DNA of 64,000 bases, taken from contig VWZF01005531.1 in the NCBI GenBank assembly GCA_013396755.1, forward strand, positions 1,780,328-1,844,327, written 5' to 3'. Origin of the DNA: Sclerurus mexicanus (taxonomy: Eukaryota; Chordata; Aves; Passeriformes; Furnariidae). The notes below the pieces were generated by a model. That model worked only from the letters and a program-made list of their open reading frames with translations, was not told the origin of the DNA and did no database searches. Below are positions 1 to 14,218 of the stretch, in pieces. The position numbers were made by a program, and so were the translations under genes. How positions within the stretch are numbered: position 1 is the first letter of the stretch; every line of letters begins with the position of its first letter.

Positions 1-3000
1 ATATAAGCCCTATTCAATACCCAGTCCCCTGCTGAGATCTGGAAGCACTCTAAAACTTGTTAAAATAGAAAATTATCACTCGTCAGAAGGATGGTCTGAG
101 AAATAAATTCTGAAAGGACAATAGTATTAAGCTCAGATTGTAGGGTACTGTTCTTACTATGAATTATGTAATGACACATCCCCTGGAAAATAGTTAAAAA
201 CTGCTAGTTTGAATGCAATTTGCAGGGTCCAAGTAATTCTGAAAATAATTATATACATTAATACTTGCTTTCACGTTAAATGAATATGTAAAATTATAAG
301 CCATTTAGTCATCCCATTCATTTTTAATATTATCAAACGAACACTGGGAAAATCTCCAGACTTCCTGGAGCAAAGAATATCAAACTGCTACATGTATCTT
401 CCGTTGTTGTTGTTCTCTGCAGGAAATTCTGCATAAACAGAGCAGGGAAGCAAACCAAAACCAAAATCCCATTGCTGTCCCTGACTTCTTAAGCTGGTTT
501 GGTAACAGAAAGCTTTAGGTGGAGCAAGAGGATTCTTGCCATCTAAAACGAGTGTGCTCACTGCTGTCACAGCTCCAGTGCTACTGTTGGTGGCCTCTTT
601 CTACCTAACACGGATATATCCTTTTCAACAGTGCAGAGGGTAATGCACAAGAGGCATATCTTTTTTAATTCATACCTGCTAGTACCCACAAAATCAATGC
701 TTAAATGGAAAAAAAAAATATCTCAGTTTGCTTCTGATGAATCTGTTCCTTGTACCTGCTTTTAGGGAAAGGTCATACTGATGTTGCTGTCAGATGGACA
801 TGTTCAACTCAGAGCCTTTATACTAAGACCCGTATCATATACATGGAATGGACAGGGCCCTCTGACTCATCAGACAATCTTTGTGGCAAAGCAGGGGCTT
901 TTTGTTGAAATATCTGAACAGTGTTGATGGCAGCTTCCTCTGACAGCACACTCTGTATAAATATAAGAATGACTTAGGAACTAATCTCACAACAACAGTA
1001 TCTGCATGTGAAGCATTAGACCATGATTAGAACCACATAGAGGAAGGAACTCTTAGAGGTCTGCAAAATTGAAACTACAAGAACAATAAAATCTTGGCTC
1101 ATTTGCAAAAATCAGGCCATTATAAGTCAAGATAAAACAATGCAAGGAAGAATGGAAAAAGATGGAAATGGTGTAACTCATAACCATTTGCTTATTTATT
1201 ATTTAAAATGACAAGGTAGTTTAGAGAGAACAAGAGAGAAATAGATAAAAAGACAGAGAAACAAAAGATGCCACTCAAAAAGGTGTCTCCGAAGTAAGGT
1301 AACAAAAAGTAACAAAATGTGATGGGTCAAATATAAACAACCTTGGCTGACTGACAAACAGAGGTGGCCGAAAGATGAAATGTTAGGGAGATATTAAAGA
1401 CATTTTTTAGGAGAGTCTTAGTAGACCCAAACTATGGATTGCACTTGTAGAGGTTGAATTGACCTCTGAAATCACAGCAAATCAGAATATCTCTAATATT
1501 ATTTATAATGATATCAAATTCTATTAATTTTGTTCTGGACTTTTTCTCTAACTAGTGTTCACAGAGCTTGAGAAGGAATTTAATTAAAAAGAAATGCTCT
1601 TCTCGCTTTATCAGACAGAATAAAATCTGTTTAATCAGATCTTGCCTGATCAGAAAGAATAATAATCTAATATGAAAACAATACATCCTCTACACCTACT
1701 TCTGCAGAGGCAAACTCCTCATGAAATAGCTCCTGGGGGAAAACTCTTAGCTCACCTCTATTCCTTCTCACTCACACTGCACGTGCCACTGGGATTCTGA
1801 TCAAAGCATCCCAGTTTTTCTGACAGCTGTCAGCCACCGACCAGTCTCCTTGTGCTGCCGTCTCCCTGAGCAGCTGCCATCAGAGAAGGCTTCACCTGAG
1901 GGGCATGGAGGCTCTTCCACCCCAGCAATGTCACTTTGTAATCCAGACACGGAGTGCAGGGGTGTACCTGGGAGAGCTCTGCCTGGGGGAATGTGGTACA
2001 GAAGCAAAGTGAGGAGCCAGGGGCCTTGTTGTCTGACCTAAACACCAATAGGTGCGGTTCTGCCACTCATCACGCTGTAAAGCCGTGATCCTTGGAGTTT
2101 GGAAACACTCTTCGAGCACACAGCTAGCTAAGCTAGAGCTTGGTGTCTTTTGCTGAGTTTTTTAAGCTGGAAGAGAGTCCACAGGGCTTCCCACCTATAA
2201 AATCTACACAAAACTGCAATCCAGCAAGTTTTGGATCATCAACCCTTCCTGCAAACTCAGAAGAGAATATCCACCATTCCTTACTGCTAAGGGCAAACCC
2301 CAGCCTTTGTTTTCTGGTGAGTAATGTCCTTGCAATAGGAGCATTTCATGAAGTGCTGCCAGCTGGCCAGTGGAACATGGCTGGCACTTGTTCCTGTGCA
2401 GGAGGGGAGTGGGAATATGAATGTATAAGCAGCTAGCAGAACCAATAAAACACACTTTCAGAGAGTTAAATGAGATGGATACTAGCCAGTCAGAAAATTA
2501 ATTATGTGAAAGCATATAAAAAATATCGCAAGACTTCAAACAGTTGAGATATACCATTCATCCATCTGGTAACCTGAGAAACCCTTTCCACACAGAATTA
2601 GAAGAGGCACTGGTAGAATATCTCAAATAGACCTTACAGTGACTCAAGCACCCAGTTTGGCAATTCCTAAATGACCTTGTTAGCTGCTCTGGGGCATGCC
2701 TCTTGAAACCTGTGTAAGCTTTCAGAGGAAAGAACTCATTAACCTCCAAACTGAGATGTAATTGTTCCACAACACAAAACCATAAGTATGTCCTGTCACT
2801 CTGTGAGTCATTATTCTTAAAGGGACTGTGCTACTACATGTCCTCTGATAAACCAGTGGGCATCATGGAAATGCACACAAAAAAAGAATTTTCAGGACAC
2901 TCAATGGAATTAACAGTGCAGACTTCTTTACTGGATTAACACCACTTATCCCTGTCCATCAAAGTTGTAGAGAGCTCTCCCTCTTCTCTTGCCAAACTCT

Positions 3001-6000
3001 CTTGTTTTGTGGAACAAAATTACAGGAGTAGTTTGCTTCTAAATGATATTGAGGAAAACTAATATTATTAGGTATGGATATGTGCAGCACTAGTACCACG
3101 CTGTTCTGCCTTGCACAGCTCTGGACAGGCTCAGTATGAACTAAAGCATGATTGTTCTGTTCCAGCAATAGGAAGAAGGGAGCAGTAAAGACCCCTGACC
3201 TATTTTGATGCACTTAGTTTTCCCTGTCTAATGATTATTGCTCCTTTTCTTGTCCATCAAAATGCCAGGAACCAGTAGAGATTCTCTACATACGAAGCTG
3301 GTGTGTCTCAGAAATGATACGTATATCTGGAAAGAAGTAAGGCAGGATATGTCGGCAAATTGCTTTGCCAGTGCCGGTACTGAGGTGGAGAACTTTTACC
3401 CATGGTGTTCCGATGCACATACCTCTGCCCACTGAACGCTCAAGGGAAATAGACATTCTGCAAGACTGTTTCACTATGTTTAAAACACAGGTGCAGACTG
3501 GGTGTGCTGGAGCTCATGTCTCTGCATCAGGAAGGGAGTGATCAGCAGGTCTGCGTGATAAGTGTGCTGGTGTCAGCAAAGAATAAATGGCACAAAAGAT
3601 TAACAGAGTATATCTCATTGGCTCTCAAGACACTGAGGCAGTTTACTGGCAAGAATAGAACCCCAATTTTCACAGTGGAGAAAGAATGATTCCAGAACTT
3701 TTCTGAGAGCTACACAGAAAAACCTACCAGCAAATTCTCACTGGGAAAAGAAATCCCAGAGTTGCACACAGCAGCCCTGTCATTCTCTGACTTTGGCTTC
3801 TTTTAATGCTTTCACATATAGTAGCCAGCAGCTGTGGGCCTGCCCTTGGCAGTGAGGGTTGATTGCTTTCTTGTTACAGGGAAGGAAATTATGCTGGGCA
3901 AGATGTGTGGAACCCAGGCAGCATTCTTAAACATCCTAAACTGGTGTAGATTATATGAGCAGACTGCACCAACCATCACCTCCAAAAGCACATACAAAGA
4001 GAGTTTTTTGGAAGAGTTTTGGGGCCATCCATAGATGAACCTCTTGCTTTGGACTGATAGTATTTCATATTATAATCTACAAGTGCCAAGCAAAACAGGG
4101 CTGGCCTCAGGTGACTGTGACTGAAAGTACAGGCAGTGGCGAGTGCAAGGTATGTCGAGACTATCAAGGCCAACCATCAAGGATTGAACCACTGAGACTG
4201 GAAAAAGCAAGATTTCCTCACAGTTCTGTCAGACATGGCTTGTGACAGCAGCAGAGAGAACTATGGGCTCTGTGCTGTGGAACATGCTGACTATACTACG
4301 ACCTTTGCAGGTGCAAGCTCTCACTTTGCACAATAACTGAAATGTGCTGTTTTATGGGTGAAAACTGATCAAAAGCAGCAAGGCTGCAGCAGGTCTCTAA
4401 GAGCAGCATAGCTTGTCTCTGACTCAAAATCTGTTATCATGCTGGTGTGTCAGAAGCTGGCTTGGCGTATCCTTTGAAGCAGCTTCTGACAACTAAAGAA
4501 AAAAATCCACCCAACCAACTTTCGGTTGAAGATTGGCGGAATCAACCAGATGCTGAAACAAACAAAGTTTGTCTATGGCAAGTATGAGCAGTTTGGCAAT
4601 ATTGATTGAAATTAGAAGCTCACAGCTATGTTTTAAAACGTTTCATTTCTGTCAATATAAACTCAGCTGGAAGTAATGCAGAAGTGGAAGAAGCACAATT
4701 TGATGCACTGATGAGGAGGAAAGCTAGCAATAAACTTTCCCCTACCACAGTCATTTCACAGGTGAAGAAATAAGTGCTGCCCTTCAGCAAATCTGCAGCA
4801 GGCTGTGTGTAACATTCCTGGATTCATCTGTAGCCCAGCATGCGGCTGCCTTTCTTTTAAGTACCCGATGGCACCTGCTCTTTCATTAAAAAGGTAACTA
4901 GGTTGAGGATAAGCACTGCAGCAACTGGAAACCCAGCCACATAAATCTTTCTTTCTTTTGACTCACCTTCTGTTTTAACCAAGTAGCTTTTCCTGTAATG
5001 TCACAAAGAAAAAAAAAGTCTTCAGCTTTGTCATACTAAGTGGCTCACTAGTTTTAGAGTGCAGAATGTTGTATGTGCATAGGCAATAGCTGTGACAGCC
5101 TGAAGAGCATTACATGATGAAACTTTCATAACAATGCAATTATTAACTCAAGTCAGACACATTTTCCAATAACTGTTTTGTATGTGTGATACCATAATCA
5201 TTTATGTTAGATGACTCAAAATGCACCACCATAAGAAGCCCTTTTGATGTAATTCTTTTCAAACTTGTTTAACAGACCTGTGGTACTTGGTGATATCGTG
5301 ATATTTTTTGTTGGTTTTGGTGCCATGAAAGACTCTAGTGGGATTACTCATCAGCACTGTCTTCCCTTTCTTCTTCACTCTGCTCAGTTGCATCTGCCCA
5401 CTTGTCATCTTCTCAGAAAGCCTGTTACAGGCTTTCATGTGTGTTTCTTCCTCAGCAGTAGCCTAAGCACCAAGTGGCATTCTCAGACTTGGCTGGATAG
5501 TTGCGAGGCTTCCAAAATTTTGGTCCCTCTGAAAGAGGGTCTGCCAGAATTTTCACCATCCCCTGAGAGGGCCTCTGAGCAAACTGCCTCTTGCTACCCT
5601 GCCCAGACAGCTGTGTGCTTCCTCACACAAACACAACACAAAAAACCACCCAGAACTGAGAATATTCCTCATAGTAGTGGAGCTACTGTAAACCAATTAT
5701 GTCAAGTAATCTACTGTTTGAAAATCACACTCTGAAAAAGAGTGTCAGTGCATAACATTTAACAGTGTTTTTAAAAAAGATTAGAGAAGGTTATGAAATC
5801 TTTTTTCCATTTGGCTGTAGTGAATCACTCTGTGGTTGGTGTTATCTCTCCCTGTTTTTCCACTGTTTAAACTTCCCGTTCGTCACAAAATCACTCACTG
5901 CTGCTGTGGCCACCCAAGAGATGTCTGTATAGTTTAAGCCAGGTATCTTGCAGAGATGGGCACCTTCAGCAGGCAGTCCAACCCTTTCAAAAATAGGTGT

Positions 6001-9000
6001 TTAAAATGAACAGGACAACTAACATCCGAACTCACCAATCTTTCATCATCATCACTACTCAGGAAGCCCAGATATTTGCCTTATTCTCTCCGTACTACTC
6101 AAACCCAGTATGAAAAGAATACATGTACCTCTGGAAATAAAAGGGAAATATTTTCTCCACCCAATCTCCAGCGATACTTGGCTTTAACAACCAAACTGAG
6201 GGGTCTGACACTTCCAGATCAAACACTCAAGCTTTCTGCCCTTCATATTACACAAATTATTGTAACTCTCCTAACTGATCTGATTTCCAGTGCTTTACAA
6301 TTTAGTATTCATGGTCTCATTATACCTTTTTATATTCTTTTGAAAATATTTACAGTAAGTGACCCACACTGGGCAGTGCAATCGTGATAAATTTGTGGGG
6401 AATGATCCAGATTACCTGAGCTTTTTGAAGGGAGCTATGAAGAGTTCATAACTCGTGTTATTCACCTAACAGTGAAGCTGGTGGAGAGATGCAATTTAGT
6501 CTCAGGTTCCTCAGTATTAATCATTAATCACAACACTCATCCAGTTACATAGCAGGTAGAGGCAGGCTATGCTTGAAACGGATCTGCTACCAACAGTACT
6601 ATATTTGAAAATATAAGCAAACAGCAAAACCAAGGAGGCAAGAATCTGAGGTGAGTTGTAATTGACCTGCTTCATTGAAATGCTTCAAGAATTTATTTTT
6701 TCCCTGCCCCATCTCCCCTTTGAAATAAGTTAATCAGCTAGAATAGTACACGGTGAATTCTCATGTCTGCATCAGCCTTTCTTTCTTTCCTTTCTCACAG
6801 AAAGGTAGTCCTCCGTTCATAATTTTACATTAATAAGTGGTGTGTTTAGAGTAGTAACCTTCACTTTACATAATCCTCTCCTTTATATACATTTGCTTTC
6901 AATTGGGATCAAATGCTAAGTTGATCGTGCATAAGATATATACATAAATGTCAGCTAACTCGGCTGTCTTCTCGGTAGTGCTGCAAGAAATGAAGTGCAT
7001 CAGTGCTGACACTTATCGCATTAAAGGTCTGAAAAGGCACATCAGTGCAACTGTAATATTATCATTCTTTACATTTCCCCCTTCTGGCTGAACAGATAAT
7101 ATGATTGATGGCAGAAAGCCTGGTTAAGTAGAAAGTAGTTACTAGTAAAAGAAGCATTTCAATGAGTCATGAATAAAGATTTAAAGGCAAACCAGAGCCT
7201 ACAGTTAAACACAGCCTATAGACCAATTTTCTATAAAAGGCAAACCTTCCTCTTAGTTATAACTTGCTCTTTGACGTAAAAGAAAACTTCAGAAGACAAA
7301 AGTACACATACATGAATCAAAACTATCCAGTTTGAAATCTGTGAGACAGCTTGGTTTCTAGAAACTGAAAGATATGAAAGGATGATAAAAGTACAATCCA
7401 AACTCAAAAGAGAAAGATCATCAAGAAGTGAGAAAAGCAAAATTTAACATACATACAGACTGGAGGGAGAAAAAAGGCAGAAAGGAAGAAGCTGTTTCCA
7501 TTTCCTCCACAAAAACAGAGATTGCCACTCTGTGGCATCTTTTCAAACATTTGAAAAGAGGTTTCTTCTGTGTCAGAAAAAGGAAGGATGAGAAACATAT
7601 GGGCTTACGCAGTAGCTATGCTTTGTTGTTTTATTTTGGTTGTTCTTGAAATCACTGTATGTGAAAGATAAATATATAGATTTCCTTGGCATACAGGGAA
7701 AAAGTATTCATTTCCTCAAGTCTTACTATTAAAGGTAATTTCAATCCTGCCACGGAAGGGAGTTGTTTTCACAAGTGTGTATCAAACCGCTGTTGCATCA
7801 TCACACACGACTTGTGCGATTTTGGGGGATGCTCTCTGCCAGTTGTTAGAGCTGCTCGCTGTCAGCCCACCCTTTCCAAGTCTCTCCCAAGGCAGTGAAT
7901 GCCACTTGCTGGTTTTCTGCTGCCATTACAGGTTTCCATGCTGCACTCAGCTCTGAGGAACAAGCTCAGGACATCTCGTTCAGTTCAGTAAATTTGGAAG
8001 TTAAGATTATGGTGAAACTCAAACTCCCCAACCCCCCCATTAATTCAATATAAAATCTACCAATTTGTCGATAAGACAGCCTGGCAGTCAATATCAACAC
8101 CACAGTCCAGGGGCAGCTTGCAGGCTGGCTAGTTTTGCATTAAACAACTCTAACCCATTATACAAGTGTTGTCTTAATTGTGCTGGTACAAAATTCCTAC
8201 TCTTGTATGACAGAAGGAAGCATCATGGATCACAAAAATCCAAGAGAAAATACCAATAAGGAGATTATTCCAAAGCATATGTTAATTAAATACCAAGTAA
8301 TAAAGTTTTCAAGAAAATGCCTGAGATGTACGTGAAGAATCCACCTAGATTCTCAAACTAAAAAACCTCAACAGTCTATTCCTTCCTTCTTCCAGCTGGT
8401 TCTTATTTTGAGGACAAAGCATCTCTAGAGAAAGGATCTGACTGCAGGAAGGGAGAAGCACAGATAACTGCAGTGCTGCTTGGATGCTTCTGTGATATCA
8501 CGTCTGTCACTTCAGAGCAGTAGGAGAAAGTCAGTGTGAACATGTTATGGCACAGTAAAGGAGTTTGCCTCTGTGCTGTATTCCATTATAGGTGGGAACT
8601 AATTCCCAGAGTTGTAGTGTTATCCCTCCAATCTCTGGTGAGCCTGTAGGACTGGCAGGGTGTTTGGCACTTGGGTTGCATACAGCAGCAATCCTTGTGA
8701 CCATGACATGAATGGTACACATGCATTGTGTACAGCAGGGACACAGGAAGGAAACCACGACAGCAGAGGCAAATCTGTTCTGGGGATGACTCAGAGGTGG
8801 TTTCTGATCCTCTAGCATACACTGTACTGGAAACCCCAGGAGAAACCCAAGCTGCAGCTCACAAATAAAATGAGTCATACAGCCACAGGCTTGCTCTGTA
8901 TCATCCTCTTCCAGAAAGACCCTTCATCTTTAGACAAAAATACATCTCCAGCCACATAAAGACTTCCTGTTCCTGCTCACAGGTGACTATTACTCTCTGT

Positions 9001-12000
9001 CCCAGTGACCACCCTGGTTGACGTATGAACACTCACTACGTGACCAACCCCCTGATTTCCTTTCCCCATGCACAGGAGTATAGGAGAGAAATGAACACTT
9101 GTGGTTTGTCTCATGCTTCTGTCACACACTGGGGAGACACATGACATTTATCCCTCAAAATCCTTAGCAAATAAAGGTGGCTTATGCCAGGTGAAAGCTT
9201 GGCTACTCTTGGCCTGTGCATATAAATTCTGTGTACAAGCCAGGACTTGGCATCCACTAAACAAGTTGAACAAACATAAATCCTTGGATGTTAAACTGAC
9301 ATTTGAAATGGGATCCGGCAATTAAAATGTTTCGGAATGTCACACCAGTATTCACCATTTCTAACCAGCAGTCTTCTAAGGACTGGGGCATATTTCTGAA
9401 ATCTACAGTTGGCTAAATGTTGTGATTACCAAAGACATTTTATCAAGACTCATTTTCTGTTCCTAAGAATTTTATTAACTTAGAACAGATATATAACAAA
9501 ATTTTTAGAAATATGCAGTCTTTTTTGCTTGCATAAATTGGATCGGAATCTGAAAGAGTCGATAAAGAGAAAAACTGGTAATTTTTTTTCCTACAGAAGC
9601 TTGAATGAGTACATCTTGAAAATGCTTCAACTCCTTTGGCACATTCTTTAAACTCAGAAGAAGTAAACAAAATTTTGTTTATATTTAGCCTTCTCAATGT
9701 CATCTCTTCCACTTTCTCTGCCTTGTCTGCTCTTTCTGTTTATGAACTACCCATTATCCTACTTTTTCTTTTAAATGACCAGAGAGTGCCAATTAGTAGG
9801 GAATATAAATACAAAAGCAAAACAAACTTACAGCATCCAAATTGTGCTGCAACTGCTTGATTATTTTATGCATTATATCCATGAAAACATACCTCAATTA
9901 GTCTCTGGCAAAGTTTTTAGTGGCTCTTTTACTGTGGTAATTTCCTCTCCTACCTTAGCAAGGAAAAGTACTTCATATGCTACAAAGTTTTCTGCCCACT
10001 CAGCTGTACAGTCCACGACTGGAATGTGACAGCCTATTCTGCTTGGACTACATCACTATTCAAGTAGTCATGTAATTTTCCATCATATTTTCAGATCTGG
10101 TATTCTCTAAAACCCTAAAACTTACCTCAAGCATGTTTTGGTACTCAGTGTATCAAGATGATGAAATTGTTTGATCCTCTATTTTTTTCTGTCCTGCTGG
10201 GATTTACTACCAATAATGTGCTAAAGCTTTTCACATATATCTGTTCAGATTGTCTCTGCAGATGAAGTTCTCCCAGTCTAAACTGGAATATGCAACAGAG
10301 TTTTACTCATTGAAGATCCCTAAAATATAGAGAGGTCTGAGTACAATCCAGCCATGTTAACTCTTCTGGAGGTTCTTAAACCTGGCTCCAGAGATCTTTA
10401 AATTTGGCAAAATAAAAACCACCACTGTATCTGTACCTTTATGAAGGAAACCCCCAAAAGACACCCTGTGCTTTGGGGCTTTAACTTCCACATGGCAGTT
10501 GGGTTGAATATCTCATCTTTTGTAGTTCTTTCTAATTTTGTATGCCTTTGGAGATTTCAAAAGTTGTTTTCCTACCTTATATAGGAAAATAAAGATTATT
10601 CAAGGGCACTCCTCCTCTTCCAAGCAGGCCAATACAGAGTTTGTACTAGGTCCAAAGCTAAGGTTTTCCAGTAAAAAATGTAGGAAGTATTTTAGCCTTG
10701 GCTATATAAATGCCTTTTTTCTAATCTGAATGCAAAGCCTGTCTTGCCACATCATTGATTTAATCCAAGCTGTTAGGGCATAGCACAATCTCAGCACTGC
10801 AAACTGCTGCCACTCTGTGGAAATGCTGCCTCATTCCCACTGCTGCAGAGTGAACATCCTTCAGCTTGGGAACACTGAACTGTGAGGAAGAGCATCTATT
10901 CTGGTACATCTGGAAGCTTTCACCCTACCTTTTTCTTCATGTTAGTTTCAGGAAATAAAAGTAACTTCGGTGAGCAATACCAGAAAGCTTAAGAAAGGTA
11001 ACAGGAAAGTCACGGAAACTAGATTTTCTTAAGATGTAGCAGCACGTGGCATGCCTGGGCAAGGTTTCAAAGTAAATTGGATGCACAGTTGATTTATAAC
11101 GAAGGAACAGCACACATATGTGAAATGTGTGCAGTTTAGAGACACCTACCTGTGACTTGTGAACATTCTCAAACCTACACCTCCACAAGGAAATTCTCAC
11201 CAGCTGTGATGCATTTAAGGGTTTATATATAAAAACAGCCACACTGTACTCTGGACCAATTGTGCTTTCTATATCTATAAATGAACTTCACCTTTATCTT
11301 CTGTTAAGTTTTGGGCCTGTTCAGGTGCAAACGTGCATCTGAAAAAGCATAACTCTTTTCTGAACCAGTGGGGTCACAGACCTGCACTGACAGTGTGTGA
11401 GCATGAGCAGTCACCACCATCTGGCTTTCAAAACCCTCCTTTGGTCACCATGGCATCTACCGAAATTTCCCCTTTTAGTGCTTATTGTCTCATAATTTGC
11501 GAGTTACACAGAGTGAAGGCAGATTGCTAGTTAGGTGCCAAGACTAATTTTCTCATGTTAAAGGGGAAGGTTGGACTCTGCCTAGGGCAAAAGGAGAAAC
11601 AGTGCAGGAAATGGTAACGCTTCCTACGACCCCTGCAACTCCCCAGCTCTCTCCCCATTTCCCTCTCTGCATGCCCACAGCTCAGCTCCTTGTGCCATGT
11701 CAACCCCTGACTGACAGAATAGGGTGATGGGGGGGAAAATGACCCTTGGAGATTGAGCAGAGAGTGGGGCTGGGGCAGGCAAAGGACGGGGGATGCTGTT
11801 AGGGCCGTTGAGTGGTGGCAGTTGGGTGGCCGTGGAGTGTCCCCAGGTTCGGTGTCCCCAAGTGAGTGGCAGCTCCAGCACAGGGACAAAGTGTGCAGGT
11901 GGGCAGGGCGCTGGGGGTGCCTATCTGCTCCCGGGTGGGCCCCCACTTCAGGGCACCCAAACCATTATGCAATGGTGTGCTTGTAGCGGAGGAGGGCGTG

Positions 12001-14100
12001 TGTCAAACCACTGGGTGCACAAGCTCCTGGGTGCTCTTCCTGGTCGCAGCACCCTGCATGGAGCACTGTCACCCCTGAACTGCTGCGTTTCTGTGCATTT
12101 TCTCACTTATATATGTTTCTGTGTGTGTGCATGTGCAGGGACGGGTCCTACCCACATGCATGTGGGCTCAGCCAGGCATGCTCGTGGAGGGGGCTCACAC
12201 AGATGAGTGGGTGCCTGTGCAGTGCAAGTGTTGCTGGCACATTTGGGTGCTGAAGTGTACCTGAGTGAGTGTTTTCCACCCACGGTGTTTTCTATTTAAC
12301 CCAGTTTCATAGAATTCAAGGGTAGGGAACAGATGGTCCATCAGACTGCTGTCTAGGAATACACAAGAATCCACTGTCATACACAAGAACTGTTGAACCA
12401 GGAACTATATGTCTGTATGCATGTAACTACACACATGTATATGTCAAAATCTCGCAAGCTCTCGGGTATCTTCATGCATATATGTGAATGAGGGTTTGTG
12501 CTAAGATACTGAATGTCTATCTGCAAAGACTGTCCGTATTTGAATGTCAGTTTGACACTGTATCTGAGTGTGCACCAAGATTATTTTTATATCTGACTAG
12601 TTCAAGGAACAGTTTTGGTTGCAAAGTGTGTAGTAAGACATGTAGCATTTGCACATCCATAATGAAGTATGGATAGCAAAATGCCTTGTATTAAGGCTAG
12701 AGAAGCATCTTGCCCATATCACAGATAATGGAGCAAACAGGTTTGTCTGTTCAGGTTTTATAAGTATAATACTAACTGCATTATTGAGAGAACATTATGT
12801 GAAAACTATATTTAAAAGTATAGGTGTCACGTGTAGCCTCACATGTCTGTCTCATACAGCTACTGTTCCCAATTAATGTGCATATCCATATATTTGCATG
12901 TGTCTGTTCTGCAGTGCTTTTGTTTGCCATCTGAACATGTGTGACTGCATATTTTTATTCGGGAAATGTGTGGGACCACTGGGGTGTGTAGCCCACTGTC
13001 ATGTATGTGGTTTATGTTTTGCAGATCTAGCTTTGATTTCGTTGATTTCATTGCTCAGGGACAGAAGGTAACAATGAAAGACATGCTCTTTTGCTGAAGA
13101 TTTCCTACTAATATGACATATTTTTATCTGTCAGTTTCCTCTAATTTCAATAGTAGCATCATCTCCCCAGAGTCTTTAAAGGACAGAAATTAATGCCATG
13201 TTCTGTCTCATTACCTGGTTTAAAGGATTTGAAGTAAGCCTGCATTTAAAATTCTATTCCTTAACAATATTTTAGATGAAATATGAAACCATCATGAGGG
13301 TAAGAGCTCTCACATTGACCATATGCCTCAATATGTGGTCTGAAGGGAGCAGCTTTGGTGGGAATATCATGGTAGCTCAAACTCTGGACATATTTGCTAA
13401 TTGACTTGTCAGATAACAGTGCCAGTGGAGGTCACACTCATGGTGGCACTTTCATTTTCCCCAAGACAAAGACCACCATCTTAACCGAGAACTTTAGAAA
13501 CTCAAGTTCCTGATGCAGTGATCTATTGTTCAGTCAAGATTCATTTGGGAACTGCAATCAAACTTAATCCACATAGGTATCTTAACTGCGATTCCTGTCC
13601 TCCCCAGTTCACAGTTAATTATCTATTAAAAAACCCCACAAACCGAAACAAAACACAATTTACTAATGACAGAATAATGAATGTATCAGGATTTAGTTTG
13701 GGAGATTAGGCATGGGGCACAAGTATGACATTGCTTTTCATGCATCCCAGCAGACAGGAAGGTTGATTTGATGTTACTACAGTGGAAGCTCTTAAATCAA
13801 TATTTTTCTGAAATGGTCCAGTGTGACAGCAGCTGCCATCCCATCAGGGTCCCTGCGGCTTTACCGAACAGAGCAATTACAAGCTTGACAAATTGTAGAG
13901 GCCAAAAGTTTAGAACACCCTAACAGATTAGGAAACTCAATTTTGTTCTGTTTCCTGTGCTGCGTGGGCTTTGCAAACATGTCGTATATTGCACCATGGA
14001 ATTCCCATGTGGGGTATTAACTGCACTGCCATTGTTGTAGGTGCTTCAGTTGTGCCAATTTTAAGGGAATCAGAAGGCAGTGATGTTCTGAAAACTATAT
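1..14100. other. Intergenic region upstream of NME8, no gene recognised
   Basis: I see no convincing coding exon, RNA gene or full-length mobile element here. Open frames are short (the longest is about 156 codons from a TTG at 5265), lack recognisable domains and look like chance frames in AT-rich DNA. A moderately GC-rich stretch at about 11,640-12,190 is not strongly CpG-rich. In human the neighbour on this side is GPR141 (from memory), but no receptor-like frame is visible, so it must lie further left or be absent. Confidence 0.6.
12100..13050. repeat. Degenerate CATGTG / TG-rich stretch
   Basis: About 950 bases are enriched in alternating purine-pyrimidine words such as CATGTG, ACATGT, GCATAT and GTGTG. 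They recur every few tens of bases without a clean repeat unit. One canonical E-box, CACGTG, lies at 12,828-12,833. It may be an old, decayed TG/CA microsatellite or minisatellite. No function is claimed. Confidence 0.35.
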
Positions 14101-14103
14101 AAA
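14096..14103 (+). promoter_or_regulatory. TATA-like sequence upstream of NME8 ATG
   Basis: TATATAAA lies about 85 bases before the NME8 start codon. If used, transcription would begin near 14,126. The ATG may instead sit in a second exon, because the bases just before it end in a pyrimidine-rich stretch plus CACAG at 14,178-14,182, which resembles a splice acceptor. The TATA call is therefore weak. Confidence 0.2.
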
Positions 14104-14185
14104 TCTGTTCTGCATGTCACACAGTCTTTTAAAAAGCTTGTACATGTGCTTCATATTTTAATATATTTCCTATAATCACAGGGAA

Positions 14186-14218
14186 ATGGCAACAAAGAGG
14201 AAAGAAATCGCACTCCAG
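14186..14218 (+). CDS. NME8: NME8 coding exon 1
   Basis: Encodes residues 1-11, MATKRKEIALQ, very close to the human N-terminus. The donor GTATAA follows at 14,219. The ATG is the only one in frame that gives the conserved start. Phase 0 exit. Confidence 0.92.

Noticed and set aside
5265..5735. 156-codon plus-strand open frame
   Set aside because: It starts at TTG, not ATG. The composition is ordinary, no domain is visible, and there is no splice or promoter context.
8531..8878. 115-codon minus-strand frame
   Set aside because: No recognisable domain and a cysteine-rich random look. A second minus-strand frame over the same bases is equally open.
11527..11946. 139-codon minus-strand frame
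   Set aside because: It lies in a locally GC-rich stretch where all frames are open, with no domain or splice structure.
1..14100. Search for GPR141 upstream of NME8
   Set aside because: No single-exon receptor frame with membrane segments is present. In human the gene is also tens of kilobases away, so its absence here means little.
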